64,000 nt of DNA from Achromobacter pestifer. GTDB taxonomy: Bacteria > Pseudomonadota > Gammaproteobacteria > Burkholderiales > Burkholderiaceae_B. The notes below the pieces were generated by a model. That model searched no databases and was not told the DNA's origin. It worked only from the letters and a program-made list of their open reading frames with translations. Shown piece after piece: positions 54,726 to 63,519 of the stretch. The position numbers were made by a program, and so were the translations under genes. How positions within the stretch are numbered: the stretch's first letter is position 1; each line of letters begins with the position of its first letter. The stretch is from the NCBI RefSeq assembly GCF_902859625.1, contig NZ_CADIJX010000001.1:434001-498000 (forward strand). Direction: 5' to 3'.

Positions 54726-56207
54726 TTATAAACTCCGTGGTAATGCATCGCCGGGCGTCAGGACCTGGCCCGGGCGTTCAGCGCTGGTCCGTTCCCCGTC
54801 CCAGACACGCTTGCCGTTGACCCACACCGCGTGGACGCCCTGGCTTGCCTGAATGGGAGCTGAAAAAGTGGCCACATCTGTCACCGTGGCGGGATCGAAC
54901 AGCACCAGATCGGCATGATAACCCTCGCGCAGCGCTCCGCGCTCGGCGATGCCGTATTGGTCAGCCGCCAGGCCGGTCATCTTGTGGATCGCGGCCTCTA
55001 GCGACAACAGCTGTTGTTCGCGCACCATGGTGCGCAGCACGTTGGTGAACGTACCCCATTGGCGGGGGTGCGGATGCGGGTCGAAGGGCAGGCCGTCAGA
55101 ACCGACCATCGTCAGCGGATGCGTGAAGATGCGGTTGACGTCGGCAGGGTCCATCAGGAAGTAGATGGCGCCAGCAGGGGCCAGCCGCGCCACGGCGGCC
55201 TCGTCGTCCAGCCCCAGTTCTTGCATGACCGCGCTGAAGTCGCGCCCAGTGGCTTCGGGGTAGCCCTTGGACCAGGTGATCATCGTGCGGCTGGCCAGCC
55301 GCGCGCGATCCAGGCGCAACATCGTGGAGGTCGCCGGGTAGGGGTGGCAGTCCAGGCAGACGGGCTGGTTGGCGGCCGCGCGGCTGATCAGGTCCAGCGT
55401 TTCGCGGGTGCGGCCGTGATTGCGTTCGCCCGCCAGCTTGTGGTGCGAGAACACAACGCGGCAATCCAATTCGCGGCCAATCAGCAGCGCCTCTTCCATG
55501 GCCGGCACGATGTGGTCGGCTTCGTCGCGCAGGTGCGTGGCGTACAGGCCATGGCGGCCCGCGGCCTGCATGGCCTTCAAGGGTTGGCAGACATCGATGA
55601 TTTCGTCGGTGGGCGCGGCGCTGGCTGGCGGGTAGAACGTGCCGGTGGAAACGCCGAAGGCGCCGGCGTCCAGCGCTTCCTGCATCAGGTCGCGCATGGC
55701 GGCGCGTTCGGCGTTGTTGGCAGCGCGCGAGGTGTCGTCCATGACGGCCACACGCAGGGTGGTGTGCCCGACCAACGGAATGACGTTCACGGCGGCCGGC
55801 GTGGCGCGCAGGGCGTCCATCCAGGCGCGGAACGTGCCAAAGCGGAACAGATCGGGCGGGCCGAGCAGGTCCAGCGGTTGCGGGATGGCATCGCGCTGCA
55901 AGGGCGCCAGGCTGATGCCGCAATTGCCGGTGACAACCGTCGTGATGCCTTGCGATACCTTGGGCAGCATGTCGGGATGCGCCAGCAGGTAGCCATCATC
56001 GTGGGTGTGCGAGTCGATGAAGCCCGGAGCCAGCACCTGGCCCCGGCCGTCGATCACCGGCACGCCCGCAGGGTGGGCGAAGCTGCCCACCGCCACGATG
56101 CGCTCGCCCAGTACCGCCAAGTCACCCTGGCGCGCGGGCCCGCCAGATCCGTCGATGAGCGTGGCGCCGGCCACGATGAAGTCTGCCTGCAAGGTGCGAT
56201 CCGTCAT
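54726..56207 (-). CDS. N-acyl-D-amino-acid deacylase (D-aminoacylase)
   Basis: A 493-residue amidohydrolase-superfamily enzyme. The metal-binding SHTHDDGYLL lies near residue 67, TVVTGNCGIS near 90, FSHHKLAGERNHGRT in the middle, and the Asp-containing MVGSDGLPFDPHPHPRQWGT later. The C-terminus FDPATVTDVATF...GVHAVWVNGKRVWDG is typical of D-aminoacylases. It hydrolyses N-acyl-D-amino acids to D-amino acid plus acid. ATG 56207 is chosen over an open extension to 56261 that overlaps the Bug gene. It lies 8 bases after the Bug gene. Confidence 0.9.
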   Translation of the reverse strand: MTDRTLQADFIVAGATLIDGSGGPARQGDLAVLGERIVAVGSFAHPAGVPVIDGRGQVLAPGFIDSHTHDDGYLLAHPDMLPKVSQGITTVVTGNCGISLAPLQRDAIPQPLDLLGPPDLFRFGTFRAWMDALRATPAAVNVIPLVGHTTLRVAVMDDTSRAANNAERAAMRDLMQEALDAGAFGVSTGTFYPPASAAPTDEIIDVCQPLKAMQAAGRHGLYATHLRDEADHIVPAMEEALLIGRELDCRVVFSHHKLAGERNHGRTRETLDLISRAAANQPVCLDCHPYPATSTMLRLDRARLASRTMITWSKGYPEATGRDFSAVMQELGLDDEAAVARLAPAGAIYFLMDPADVNRIFTHPLTMVGSDGLPFDPHPHPRQWGTFTNVLRTMVREQQLLSLEAAIHKMTGLAADQYGIAERGALREGYHADLVLFDPATVTDVATFSAPIQASQGVHAVWVNGKRVWDGERTSAERPGQVLTPGDALPRSL

Positions 56208-56215
56208 GGGGCTGC

Positions 56216-57193
56216 TTAGTCCAGTTTTTCGATGCCGGCGGTTTCGATGATCTTCTGCCACTTGGCGGTTTCACGATCGATCAACTGCTTGAATTCCTCG
56301 GGCGTGCCGGTGGCGGGTTCGGCGCCAAGCGTTGCGAGGCCCGTGCGTACTTCAGGGGCTTGCAGGGCTTTCTGAATGGCGGCGTTCAGCGTGGCCACCA
56401 CGTCGGCGGGGGTGCCTTTGGGGGCAACGACGCCACCCCAGGCGACCGTCTCATAGCCCTTCAAGCCGGATTCGTCCAGCGTGGGCACGTCGGGCATCAA
56501 CGACAGGCGTTTCAGGCTGCTGACGCCAATGGCACGGACCTTGCCGCTCTTGACCAGCGGTGTGGCTTCCGAGGTATTGACGAAGAGGTAGTCCAGGCGG
56601 CCACCCAGCAAGTCCTGGATGGCGGCGGGGCCGCCGTTGTACGGGATGAACATCACGTCGACCTTCGCCATGCTTTTGAAGAGTTCGCCGCCCATGTGGC
56701 CGGTGGTGCCGACGCCCGAGGCACCGTAGGACAGGCGGCCGGGCTGTTGGCGTGCACGCTCGATCAGGTCTTGCACGCTCTTGACGGGGGAGTCAGCCGG
56801 CACAATCAGCGCGTTGTACAGGTCGAACATGTGGGCGACCGGCGTCAGGTCCTGGTCCACGTCGTAGGGCAAGCGCTTGAACAGCGAGCGGTTCACGGCC
56901 AGCGTGTTGATGTTGCCGTAGCCCACGGTATAGCCATCGGCGGCGGCGCGCTTGACTAGCGCGATACCGATGTTGCCTGCGGCACCCGGACGGTTTTCAA
57001 CGACCATCGTGGCGCCCGTGTCGCGGGCCAACTGCGTGGTGATCAGGCGCGACAATACGTCGGGCGAACCGCCGGCGGCGGACGGCACCACGAACGTGAT
57101 GGGCTTGTCGGGATAGGTGCCGGCGGTGGCGGTGCCGATCAGGACGGCGCTGACCGCCAGGGCCGACAGGCTTCGGAAAAAAAGGTGGCGCAT
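56216..57193 (-). CDS. Bug/TctC-family periplasmic solute-binding protein
   Basis: A signal peptide (ending GTATA, about 24) precedes a Bug-type binding protein: YPDKPITFVVPSAAGGSPDVLSR, VVENRPGAAGNIG, LSYGASGVGTTGHMGGE and PTLDESGLKGYE. This family is greatly expanded in Bordetella and Achromobacter and binds carboxylates and amino acid derivatives. No TctAB membrane genes are nearby, as usual for orphan Bug proteins. As first gene of an operon with a D-aminoacylase and a racemase it probably binds an N-acyl-D-amino acid. That ligand is an inference. Confidence 0.92.
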   Translation of the reverse strand: MRHLFFRSLSALAVSAVLIGTATAGTYPDKPITFVVPSAAGGSPDVLSRLITTQLARDTGATMVVENRPGAAGNIGIALVKRAAADGYTVGYGNINTLAVNRSLFKRLPYDVDQDLTPVAHMFDLYNALIVPADSPVKSVQDLIERARQQPGRLSYGASGVGTTGHMGGELFKSMAKVDVMFIPYNGGPAAIQDLLGGRLDYLFVNTSEATPLVKSGKVRAIGVSSLKRLSLMPDVPTLDESGLKGYETVAWGGVVAPKGTPADVVATLNAAIQKALQAPEVRTGLATLGAEPATGTPEEFKQLIDRETAKWQKIIETAGIEKLD

Positions 57194-57279
57194 GGTGGAA
57201 TTCCCCTTGTTTTGTTGTGTTGAGGGGCGCAGATTACACCTGCATTGCGGCGCTGCATCATCGAAAAATGTGGCAATCC

Positions 57280-57285
57280 TATAAT
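57280..57285 (+). promoter_or_regulatory. Consensus -10 element of the divergent LysR gene
   Basis: TATAAT occurs in the gap between the divergent Bug and LysR genes, 27 bases before TTG 57313. No good -35 is present, which fits an activated or autoregulated promoter. Transcription from it would start near 57292. Confidence 0.5.
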
Positions 57286-57312
57286 CCGCCGTTATCGATC
57301 AAGGGGAAAAAT

Positions 57313-58281
57313 TTGGATGCGGATGTCTACGGGGACGAGGTTGGCCCAAGCGCGGGACGGCCGTTGAATCTGCGCCAGATCGAGGTGTTCCGGGCCATCA
57401 TGATGTCCGGTTCGATCAGCGGTGCGGGACGCATGCTGCATGTGTCGCAGCCCGCTGTCAGCCGGGTGCTGGCGCTAACGGAAAGCCGTCTGGGCTACCG
57501 CCTGTTTGAGCGCGTGAAAAGCCGTCTGTCGCCCTCGGCCGAGGCCCGCAGGCTGTATGCGGAAGTCGAGCAGGTCTACGGCGGCATCCAGCGCGTGAAT
57601 GATCTGGCGGCCAGCTTGGGCCAATCGGGCGCGGGCATGCTGAAGATCGTGGCCAGCGCCAGCTTCGGCCAGCGCCTGATTCCGATGGCGCTGGAGCGCT
57701 TCCGTGGCCGCAATGCGGATGCGCGGGTGGATTACCGCAGCGTCACGTTCGACGAACTGGCGGCGTACTTTCTATCTGGGCAGGCGGACATCGGCATTTC
57801 CATGCAGCCTCCCGATCACCCCAACTTGACTTCGGTTCGGCTGGCACGGGTGCCGGTGGTCTGTGCATTGCCTGCGTCCCATCCGCTGACCCGCCGCGAT
57901 GTGGTGCGCCCCGAGGACTTTTCATCGGCGGCGTGGATTGGCTATCCGCGGGATACGCCGTTGGGGCGCGCGTTGCAGCCGTTTTTTGGCGGCGGCCCGC
58001 GTCATGCCGCAGCGATAGAAGTGCATTCGCCCGTGACGGCCTGTTCGTTTGTACAGCAGGGGCTGGGACCGGCGCTGGTGGACGCCTGGTGCATCGCGCC
58101 TGACCAGGCGGCGCACATGGCGCTGCGGCCCATCGAGCCTCAGGCCCACGTCGAGATCTGGGCCACGCATTCAAACCTGAGCGCGCCACCGCTGTTGGCG
58201 CGGCGCTTCCTGGCGGCGGTGAAGAAAACGCTGGATGGGGAGGCGCAACCCGGCATGGCCGGTGCGCCGGAGGAGGACTGA
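57313..58281 (+). CDS. LysR-family regulator, divergent from the D-aminoacylase operon
   Basis: About 322 residues with a LysR helix-turn-helix (LRQIEVFRAIMMSGSISGAG, then LHVSQPAVSRVLALTESRLG) and an effector domain. The frame is open from 57217, but a TATAAT at 57280 and an AAGGGG ribosome site six bases before TTG 57313 favour this later start; ATG 57268 is the alternative. It is transcribed away from the Bug/D-aminoacylase/racemase operon and most likely controls it, as LysR regulators usually do for a divergent neighbour. The inducer may be an N-acyl-D-amino acid. Confidence 0.85.
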   Translation: MDADVYGDEVGPSAGRPLNLRQIEVFRAIMMSGSISGAGRMLHVSQPAVSRVLALTESRLGYRLFERVKSRLSPSAEARRLYAEVEQVYGGIQRVNDLAASLGQSGAGMLKIVASASFGQRLIPMALERFRGRNADARVDYRSVTFDELAAYFLSGQADIGISMQPPDHPNLTSVRLARVPVVCALPASHPLTRRDVVRPEDFSSAAWIGYPRDTPLGRALQPFFGGGPRHAAAIEVHSPVTACSFVQQGLGPALVDAWCIAPDQAAHMALRPIEPQAHVEIWATHSNLSAPPLLARRFLAAVKKTLDGEAQPGMAGAPEED

Positions 58282-58348
58282 GGCAGGCGGTCACACAGGC
58301 TAGGGCGACGCCGGAGAGCCCGCGATCGCCTTCGCCCTTGATGGTGCG

Positions 58349-58960
58349 TTACAGGCCTTCGGCTTTCAGGGCAGCCTGGACGCCCTTGTCGGCTTCCATG
58401 CGCTTGAAGAATGCCGCCAGATTCTCCAGGCCGGACAGATCCACTTCCTTGGCATGCGCCCAGCGCAGCACGACATACAGATAGGCGTCGGCGATGGAAG
58501 GCGCGTCGCCCGTCAGGTAGGGCTTGCCGGCCAGTTGCGCGTCCAATTGCCCGAACAGCTTGGTCAGCAGCTTGGAGGCCGAGCCGGCCAGTTCCTTCTG
58601 CGCGCCTTCCTCGGACAGGAAGCGCTGCGCACCAAAGATCATCGAGAAGGTCTTGTGGATGTCGGAATTGATGAAGCCCACCCACCGGCGTACTTCCGCC
58701 CGCGAACGGGCGCTGCCGTCGCCCAGCAACTTGCTTTGCGGGGCTTGTTCGGCGATGTATTCCAGGATGGCGGCGTTTTGCGTGACGGCCCAGTCGCCAT
58801 CAACCAGCGCGGGCACGGCGCCCAGCGGATTCACCTTCAGAAAGTCGGGCGCCTTGAGCTCTTCACGGCTGAGCTGATGCGTTTCGTAGGGCTTGCCAAC
58901 CCACTCCAAAACAATGTGGGAAGCGAGCGAGCACGCGCCGGGCATGTAGTACAGTTTCAT
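58349..58960 (-). CDS. Glutathione S-transferase (beta/Gst-like)
   Basis: A 203-residue cytosolic GST. The thioredoxin-like N-domain reads MKLYYMPGACSLASHIVLEW, with the beta-class Cys10 in GACSLASH, cis-proline in LGAVPALVDGD, and TQNAAILEYIA for glutathione binding. The helical C-domain contains the GDAPSIADAYLYVVLRW N-cap box. The start is ATG 58960 with AGGAG upstream; the much longer open frame to 59374 is overlap with the opposite gene. Substrate not predictable. Confidence 0.92.
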   Translation of the reverse strand: MKLYYMPGACSLASHIVLEWVGKPYETHQLSREELKAPDFLKVNPLGAVPALVDGDWAVTQNAAILEYIAEQAPQSKLLGDGSARSRAEVRRWVGFINSDIHKTFSMIFGAQRFLSEEGAQKELAGSASKLLTKLFGQLDAQLAGKPYLTGDAPSIADAYLYVVLRWAHAKEVDLSGLENLAAFFKRMEADKGVQAALKAEGL

Positions 58961-59096
58961 GTGATGGAGTCTCCTGAGAGGAAGGACGGGAGGCACCCGT
59001 CCCTGGGCGCTATGGTACGCCACACGCGGCGCAGGCTGCGTCTTGCCACCACGCCATCCGTGCCCGCATTCAACCCAGTTGCCGCCGGAGATCTCC

Positions 59097-60269
59097 ATGC
59101 CGTCACGTCCCGCCGCGAGCACGCGCGCGATTCCTCTGTTTGTTTCCTTGTCGATGACGGTTGCGGGCGCCGCGTATCTGGCCGCGCCTGCCCAGGCCGC
59201 GCAGGAACCTCCGTCGGTTGCGGCTCGTGTCACGCCCGTCGTGGGTGGACTGGAACATCCTTGGGCGATGGCCTTCCTGCCCGACGGCGGCGTGCTGATC
59301 ACCGAACGGCCCGGTAATCTGCGTTTGCTGCGCACGCCGGGCGGACTGTCCAAGCCGTTGACGGGGCTACCCAAGGTGGCCGCGCAGGGGCAGGGAGGCT
59401 TGCTGGACGTGGCGCTGTCGCCGGATTTCGCGACCGATCGTTTCGTGTATTTGTCTTATGCGGAGTCTGACGGCGATAAAAGCGGCACAGCGGTTGGCCG
59501 GGGGCGTTTGTCCGATGACGCGACGGGCCTCCAGGACTTCAAGGTGCTATTTCGTCAGGCCCCAAAACTGTCGTCCGGCCTGCATTTTGGATCGCGCCTG
59601 GTGTTTGACGGCAAGGGTCACCTGTTCATCTCGCTGGGTGAGAACAACCAGCGTCCCACGGCGCAGGACCTGGACAAGCTGCAAGGCAAGGTCGTGCGGA
59701 TCAAGGTGGACGGCACGGTGCCGTCCGACAATCCTTTTGTCGGCAAAGCCGGCGCCCGGCCCGAGATCTGGTCGTACGGGCATCGCAATCCGCAAGGCAT
59801 GGCGCTGAACCCGTGGTCCGGTGATCTATGGGAAAACGAACACGGTCCTCGTGGGGGCGACGAGATCAACCTGATCCAGCCGGGCAAGAACTACGGTTGG
59901 CCCTTGGCGACTTACGGCATCAATTATTCGGGCCAGCCGATACCCGAGGCCAAAGGAGAAACCGCGCCGGGCACCGAGCAGCCGCTGTTCTGGTGGGCGA
60001 AGTCTCCGGCGATCAGCGGCATGGCGTTCTATGACGCGGATCGCTTTCCCGCGTGGCGCAATTCCGTGTTCATCGGCGCGCTGGCCAATCAGAATCTGAT
60101 CCGCCTGACGCTGGACGGCAATCGGGTGGTGGCGCAGGAGTGGTTGCTGGTGGACCGCAAGAGCCGGATACGCGACGTGCGGCAGGGGCCGGACGGTTAT
60201 GTGTATGTGTTGACTGACGCATCGCCCGGCCAATTGCTGCGGCTTGCGCCGGCGGAATCGGGAGGGTGA
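59097..60269 (+). CDS. PQQ-dependent sugar dehydrogenase (Asd/YliI, soluble glucose dehydrogenase family)
   Basis: A signal peptide (about 1-35, ending APAQA) precedes a six-bladed beta-propeller of the soluble glucose/sorbosone dehydrogenase family: GLEHPWAMAFLPDGGVLITERPGNLRLL, QGQGGLLDVALSPDF, LSSGLHFGSRLVFDGKGHLF, SYGHRNPQGMALNPW, WENEHGPRGGDEINLI and YGWPLATYGINYSG. Short landmarks only are given. Length about 390 fits Asd/YliI. It would oxidise aldose sugars in the periplasm with PQQ. I choose ATG 59097 (GGAG upstream) over 59043. It is followed 3 bases later by a GST gene. Confidence 0.9.
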   Translation: MPSRPAASTRAIPLFVSLSMTVAGAAYLAAPAQAAQEPPSVAARVTPVVGGLEHPWAMAFLPDGGVLITERPGNLRLLRTPGGLSKPLTGLPKVAAQGQGGLLDVALSPDFATDRFVYLSYAESDGDKSGTAVGRGRLSDDATGLQDFKVLFRQAPKLSSGLHFGSRLVFDGKGHLFISLGENNQRPTAQDLDKLQGKVVRIKVDGTVPSDNPFVGKAGARPEIWSYGHRNPQGMALNPWSGDLWENEHGPRGGDEINLIQPGKNYGWPLATYGINYSGQPIPEAKGETAPGTEQPLFWWAKSPAISGMAFYDADRFPAWRNSVFIGALANQNLIRLTLDGNRVVAQEWLLVDRKSRIRDVRQGPDGYVYVLTDASPGQLLRLAPAESGG

Positions 60270-60272
60270 GCG

Positions 60273-60911
60273 ATGAAAACCTATGAACTGATCGGCTCCG
60301 CCGGCTGTGGCTCGGCCATTGTGGAGATGGCGCTGGTGCTGGCCAATGTGCCGCATACGCTGACGGACGTGCCCTACCAGAAGCCCGGTCTCGAGCGCGA
60401 CAGGCTGCTGCATTTGAATCCCTTGGGTCAGGTACCGACGTTGATTACGCCGGATGGCGAGGTCATGACCGAAAGCGCGGCGATGATCCTGCATTTGCAC
60501 GACGTGGCGCCGCAAGCTGGCCTGGCGCCGGGGCCAGACAAACCCGAGCGAGTGCACTTCCTGAACCTGTTGCTGCGCCTGGTCGCGGCCATCTACCCAA
60601 CTTTCACCTACGGCGACAACCCGCCGCAATGGACCACGGAAGGCGCGGCGGCGGATCTGTTGCGTGAGCGCGTGCACACCCGGCGAGCCGAACTCTGGCA
60701 GGAACTGGAGCGCCAAGCCGGCACGCCGCATATGCTGGGACGGCGTTTTTCGGCGCTGGACTTATATGTGACGGTCATGACGCACTGGCGGCCCGGGCCC
60801 GCGTGGTTCGGCGCGGTGTGCCCGGCGTTGACGGCCGTTGCGCGTGAAGCCGCCTTGGAACCCAACGTGGCGCGAGTACTGCGCCGCAATTTCCCGCCGC
60901 CAACGGAATAG
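60273..60911 (+). CDS. Glutathione S-transferase family protein
   Basis: A 212-residue GST fold: YELIGSAGCGSAIVEMAL at the N-terminus, LNPLGQVPTLITPDGEVMTESAAMILHL for the glutathione site, and FSALDLYVTVMTHWRPGPAWF in the helical domain. The CGS segment at 10-12 supplies the candidate catalytic residue. It starts 3 bases after the PQQ dehydrogenase stop with GGAGGGTGAG upstream, so it is cotranscribed. The functional link is unclear. Confidence 0.88.
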   Translation: MKTYELIGSAGCGSAIVEMALVLANVPHTLTDVPYQKPGLERDRLLHLNPLGQVPTLITPDGEVMTESAAMILHLHDVAPQAGLAPGPDKPERVHFLNLLLRLVAAIYPTFTYGDNPPQWTTEGAAADLLRERVHTRRAELWQELERQAGTPHMLGRRFSALDLYVTVMTHWRPGPAWFGAVCPALTAVAREAALEPNVARVLRRNFPPPTE

Positions 60912-60940
60912 CCTGCCAGGGGGAGCGGGCTGGCGTGGCG

Positions 60941-61849
60941 CTAGGCCTTGCCGCGCCGCTTGCCTTTCGCCCGTGCTTCGCGCACGGCGATGTAGACGCC
61001 GCTCCCCGCAATGAACAGCGCGCCTACATAGGCGAAGGCGTCAGGCGCTTCGCGCCAGAAAATCCAGCCCAGGATCGTGGCCCAGATCAGGCCGGTGTAG
61101 TCGAACGGCGCCACGACGGAGGCCGGACCAATCCGAAATCCCTGCGTGATCAACGCCAGCCCCAGCGTGCTGAAGAGCGCGACGCCGCCGAAGTACGGCA
61201 AGTCTTCCATGGCTGGCGTCTGCCACACCCAGGGCAGCCCGATCGCGCTGCAAACCAGTTGCCCCAGCACGATGTAGAACGTGGTCGTCAACATGCCTTC
61301 GGCCCGGCTGATGCCGCGTGCGGTAATCATCATGACGGCGTAAAGCAATGCGGTCGTCAGAGGAAGCAAGGTGGCGGGCTGGAACGCCGCGGACCCGGGG
61401 CGCACCACGATCAACACGCCCACGAAACCCGCCAGCACGGCCAGCCAGCGCTTGCCGTCCACGCGCTCTTTCAGGATCAGCACGGACAGCGCCGTCACGA
61501 ATAGTGGCGCCGCGAATGCGATGGCGGTGGCCTCGGCCAGCGGCAGGGCGCGCAAGCCCAGGTAGAAGCAACAGGCCGACACCACGTTGATGGCGCCGCG
61601 CGTCAGGTGCAGGCCCGGATGCGTCGTGCGCAGCACGCGGCGTCCGCCCAGCGACAAGGCCAGCGCGGTGACGAAGGGCAAGGCGATCAGGGCGCGCAGG
61701 AACAGGATTTGCAGCGGGTTGTAGTGGGCGCCCAGCCATTTGGCGTTGGCGTCACTGAGGGTCAGGAAGAATATGCCGCCCACCACGCAGGCGATGCCTG
61801 CGGCGGCGGAGTGGTCCCGGGCGGCGGGTAATACGGTCGAGGAAGACAT
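60941..61849 (-). CDS. EamA/DMT-superfamily transporter
   Basis: A 302-residue membrane protein with ten hydrophobic segments in two EamA repeats (ACVVGGIFFLTLSDANAKWL and, later, LLPLTTALLYAVMMITARG). The basic tail REARAKGKRRGKA marks the cytosolic C-terminus. Such DMT proteins export amino acids or metabolites; the substrate cannot be told. It converges with the GST gene with only 29 bases between the stops. Confidence 0.88.
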   Translation of the reverse strand: MSSSTVLPAARDHSAAAGIACVVGGIFFLTLSDANAKWLGAHYNPLQILFLRALIALPFVTALALSLGGRRVLRTTHPGLHLTRGAINVVSACCFYLGLRALPLAEATAIAFAAPLFVTALSVLILKERVDGKRWLAVLAGFVGVLIVVRPGSAAFQPATLLPLTTALLYAVMMITARGISRAEGMLTTTFYIVLGQLVCSAIGLPWVWQTPAMEDLPYFGGVALFSTLGLALITQGFRIGPASVVAPFDYTGLIWATILGWIFWREAPDAFAYVGALFIAGSGVYIAVREARAKGKRRGKA

Positions 61850-61919
61850 CTGAAACCTGCAAGGGCGGCGGTTCCTGCCGCCGTGGGGAAAGGGAACGTG
61901 CGTAGTGATGGGCCGACGG

Positions 61920-62297
61920 TCAGCCTTGGGCGCGGTAGGCGGCCAGGGCCACCATGGCCCAGGCGGCCAGGAAGGCCGCGCCGCCGATGGGCGTGACGGC
62001 GCCCAGCCAGTGCGTGCCGGTCAGCGACAGCAGGTACAGGCTGCCCGAGAACAGCACGATGCCCGCGAACATGACCAGGCCGGCAGCCGACAGCAGGGGC
62101 GAACCGAAGCGGGCGCCCAGCAGTGCAATGATGAACAGACCTAGCGCGTGGATCAGGTGGTACATCACGCCGGTTTGCCAGACGGACAGCAACTCCGGGG
62201 TCAGCATGCGCTTGAGCCCATGGGCGCCGAAGGCGCCTGCGCCCACCGCCACCATGAGATTCAACGCCGCGAGTATCGTGAGCTGCCGATCCGTCAT
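61920..62297 (-). CDS. DUF423 (YgdD-family) small membrane protein
   Basis: 125 residues, four hydrophobic helices. The start LAALNLMVAVGAGAFGAHGLK, the middle HLIHALGLFIIALL and the end LSLTGTHWLGAVTPIGGAAFLAAW are the conserved parts of DUF423. ATG 62297 has AAGGA upstream; a longer frame to 62516 covers the opposite toxin-antitoxin promoter and is not credible. Function unknown in the family. Confidence 0.9.
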   Translation of the reverse strand: MTDRQLTILAALNLMVAVGAGAFGAHGLKRMLTPELLSVWQTGVMYHLIHALGLFIIALLGARFGSPLLSAAGLVMFAGIVLFSGSLYLLSLTGTHWLGAVTPIGGAAFLAAWAMVALAAYRAQG

Positions 62298-62387
62298 TGC
62301 CAGTCCTTGTAAGTGATCGTGTGTAACGCTGCCTATGATATGCCCAAATGCGGTGCACGCTGGGGTAGGCCGACGGAAATCAAGGCC

Positions 62388-62432
62388 TTGAAATGGAAGT
62401 TCCAAATGGGATATTATAAATTCTGTTTGGAA
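62388..62432 (+). promoter_or_regulatory. Promoter and operator of the toxin-antitoxin operon
   Basis: TTGAAA (62388-62393), 18 bases and TATTAT (62412-62417) form a promoter. An inverted repeat, TTCCAAA at 62400-62406 and TTTGGAA at 62426-62432, brackets the -10 box, as expected for an autorepressing antitoxin. The antitoxin ATG follows at 62448 with a GGAG site. Confidence 0.65.
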
Positions 62433-62447
62433 ATTCTTGGAGCCGTC

Positions 62448-62933
62448 ATGAGCATCGCTATTGCTGGAAAGGCTACGGACAAGCGGGGCGCCACCGCCAA
62501 GCGTCCGCCGCGCCATACGGCAGTCCGGGCCAAGCAGCTATTCCTGGAATTGGTCGATAGCCCATTGAGCGACATGGCGCGCGACGTGCGGCGCGGCCTG
62601 CCCGCGCAAATGGTCGATGACGCCGCCGACTTCCTCCAGGTGCCCAAATCGGAAATCATGGCCATCACCGAGGTGAAGGCCGCATCGCTGTCTCGGTGGA
62701 CCCGTGAAGGGCAGATGTTGCCGTTGGGGGAGTCCGACCGGTTGGCGCGGGTCGCGCGCGTGGCGCGGGTGGCCCGCCAAGTATTGGGCAGCGACGAAGA
62801 GGCGGTGCTGTGGCTGAATACGCCGGTGCCGGCGTTGGGTAACGTCAAGCCGCTGTCGTTGCTGACGTCGGACGCCAGCAGCCGCATCGTGGAAGACACC
62901 TTGGCGCGTGCCGCAGCCGGCGTTTACGCATGA
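62448..62933 (+). CDS. Xre/ParS-type antitoxin (DUF2384, MbcA-like)
   Basis: 161 residues: a helical N-terminal region with helix-turn-helix character (about 40-95, VDDAADFLQVPKSEIMAITEV) and a C-terminal DUF2384 toxin-binding part with DRLARVARVARVARQVLGSDEEAVLWLNTPVPALGN as its core. This is the usual partner of RES toxins. The triple ARV repeat is a curiosity within helix one of that part. GGAG precedes ATG 62448; an upstream frame from 62313 runs through the promoter. It overlaps the toxin by ATGA. Confidence 0.9.
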   Translation: MSIAIAGKATDKRGATAKRPPRHTAVRAKQLFLELVDSPLSDMARDVRRGLPAQMVDDAADFLQVPKSEIMAITEVKAASLSRWTREGQMLPLGESDRLARVARVARVARQVLGSDEEAVLWLNTPVPALGNVKPLSLLTSDASSRIVEDTLARAAAGVYA

Positions 62934-63442
62934 GGGACTACGTTTCGTTATGGCGCATCGGCACCACGGCGGGAACGTATCGGGCGGATGATCTGAGCGG
63001 CGCGGGCGCGGCGGCAGTGGGCGGACGTTACAACAGCCCTGGCACGGCGGTGGTCTATACCTCGGCCAGCGTGGCGCTGGCAGTGCTGGAGACGGTGGTG
63101 CATTTTGCCGCCCGCGCTTCCGAGCAAGCCAACCGATATCTGATCGAAGTCGCCGTGCCGCAAGCCATCTACGACGCCAGGCAGGCGCTGACGGTGGATC
63201 AGTTGCAGCGCGACTACCCGTTCTGGGAAGCGGTGCCGTTTGCGGAAGCGTCGCAGGCCGTGGGCGACAACTGGGTGGCCTCCGGTGTGTCGGCCTTGCT
63301 GGAACTGCCCAGCGCCATCGTCGGATACCGTGGGGTGCCCGATTGCAATGTGCTGATCAATCCGGCGCATCCGGACGCCGAACACATCGTGGTGGTCCGG
63401 CGAGAACGCTTTATCTACGATCCCAGAATTCGGCCGGGATAG
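62930..63442 (+). CDS. RES-domain toxin (NAD+-consuming family)
   Basis: A 170-residue RES protein: LWRIGTTAGTYRADDLSGAGAA with the first conserved Arg region, GGRYNSPGTAVVYTSASVALAVLE with the R, E and S positions that name the family, and WVASGVSALLELPSAIV near the end. RES toxins (MbcT, ParT, Res) inactivate cells by degrading NAD+ or modifying enzymes with ADP-ribose. All family residues look intact, so it is probably active and held by the upstream antitoxin. The two genes overlap by 4 bases. Confidence 0.92.
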   Translation: MRDYVSLWRIGTTAGTYRADDLSGAGAAAVGGRYNSPGTAVVYTSASVALAVLETVVHFAARASEQANRYLIEVAVPQAIYDARQALTVDQLQRDYPFWEAVPFAEASQAVGDNWVASGVSALLELPSAIVGYRGVPDCNVLINPAHPDAEHIVVVRRERFIYDPRIRPG

Positions 63443-63519
63443 AGACAGATTCCCCCACGCCTGGCGCGCGTGCTGCCCGCCATGCGGGCGGTTTTGCCTA
63501 AAGGCGGCCTGGCAGTAAA

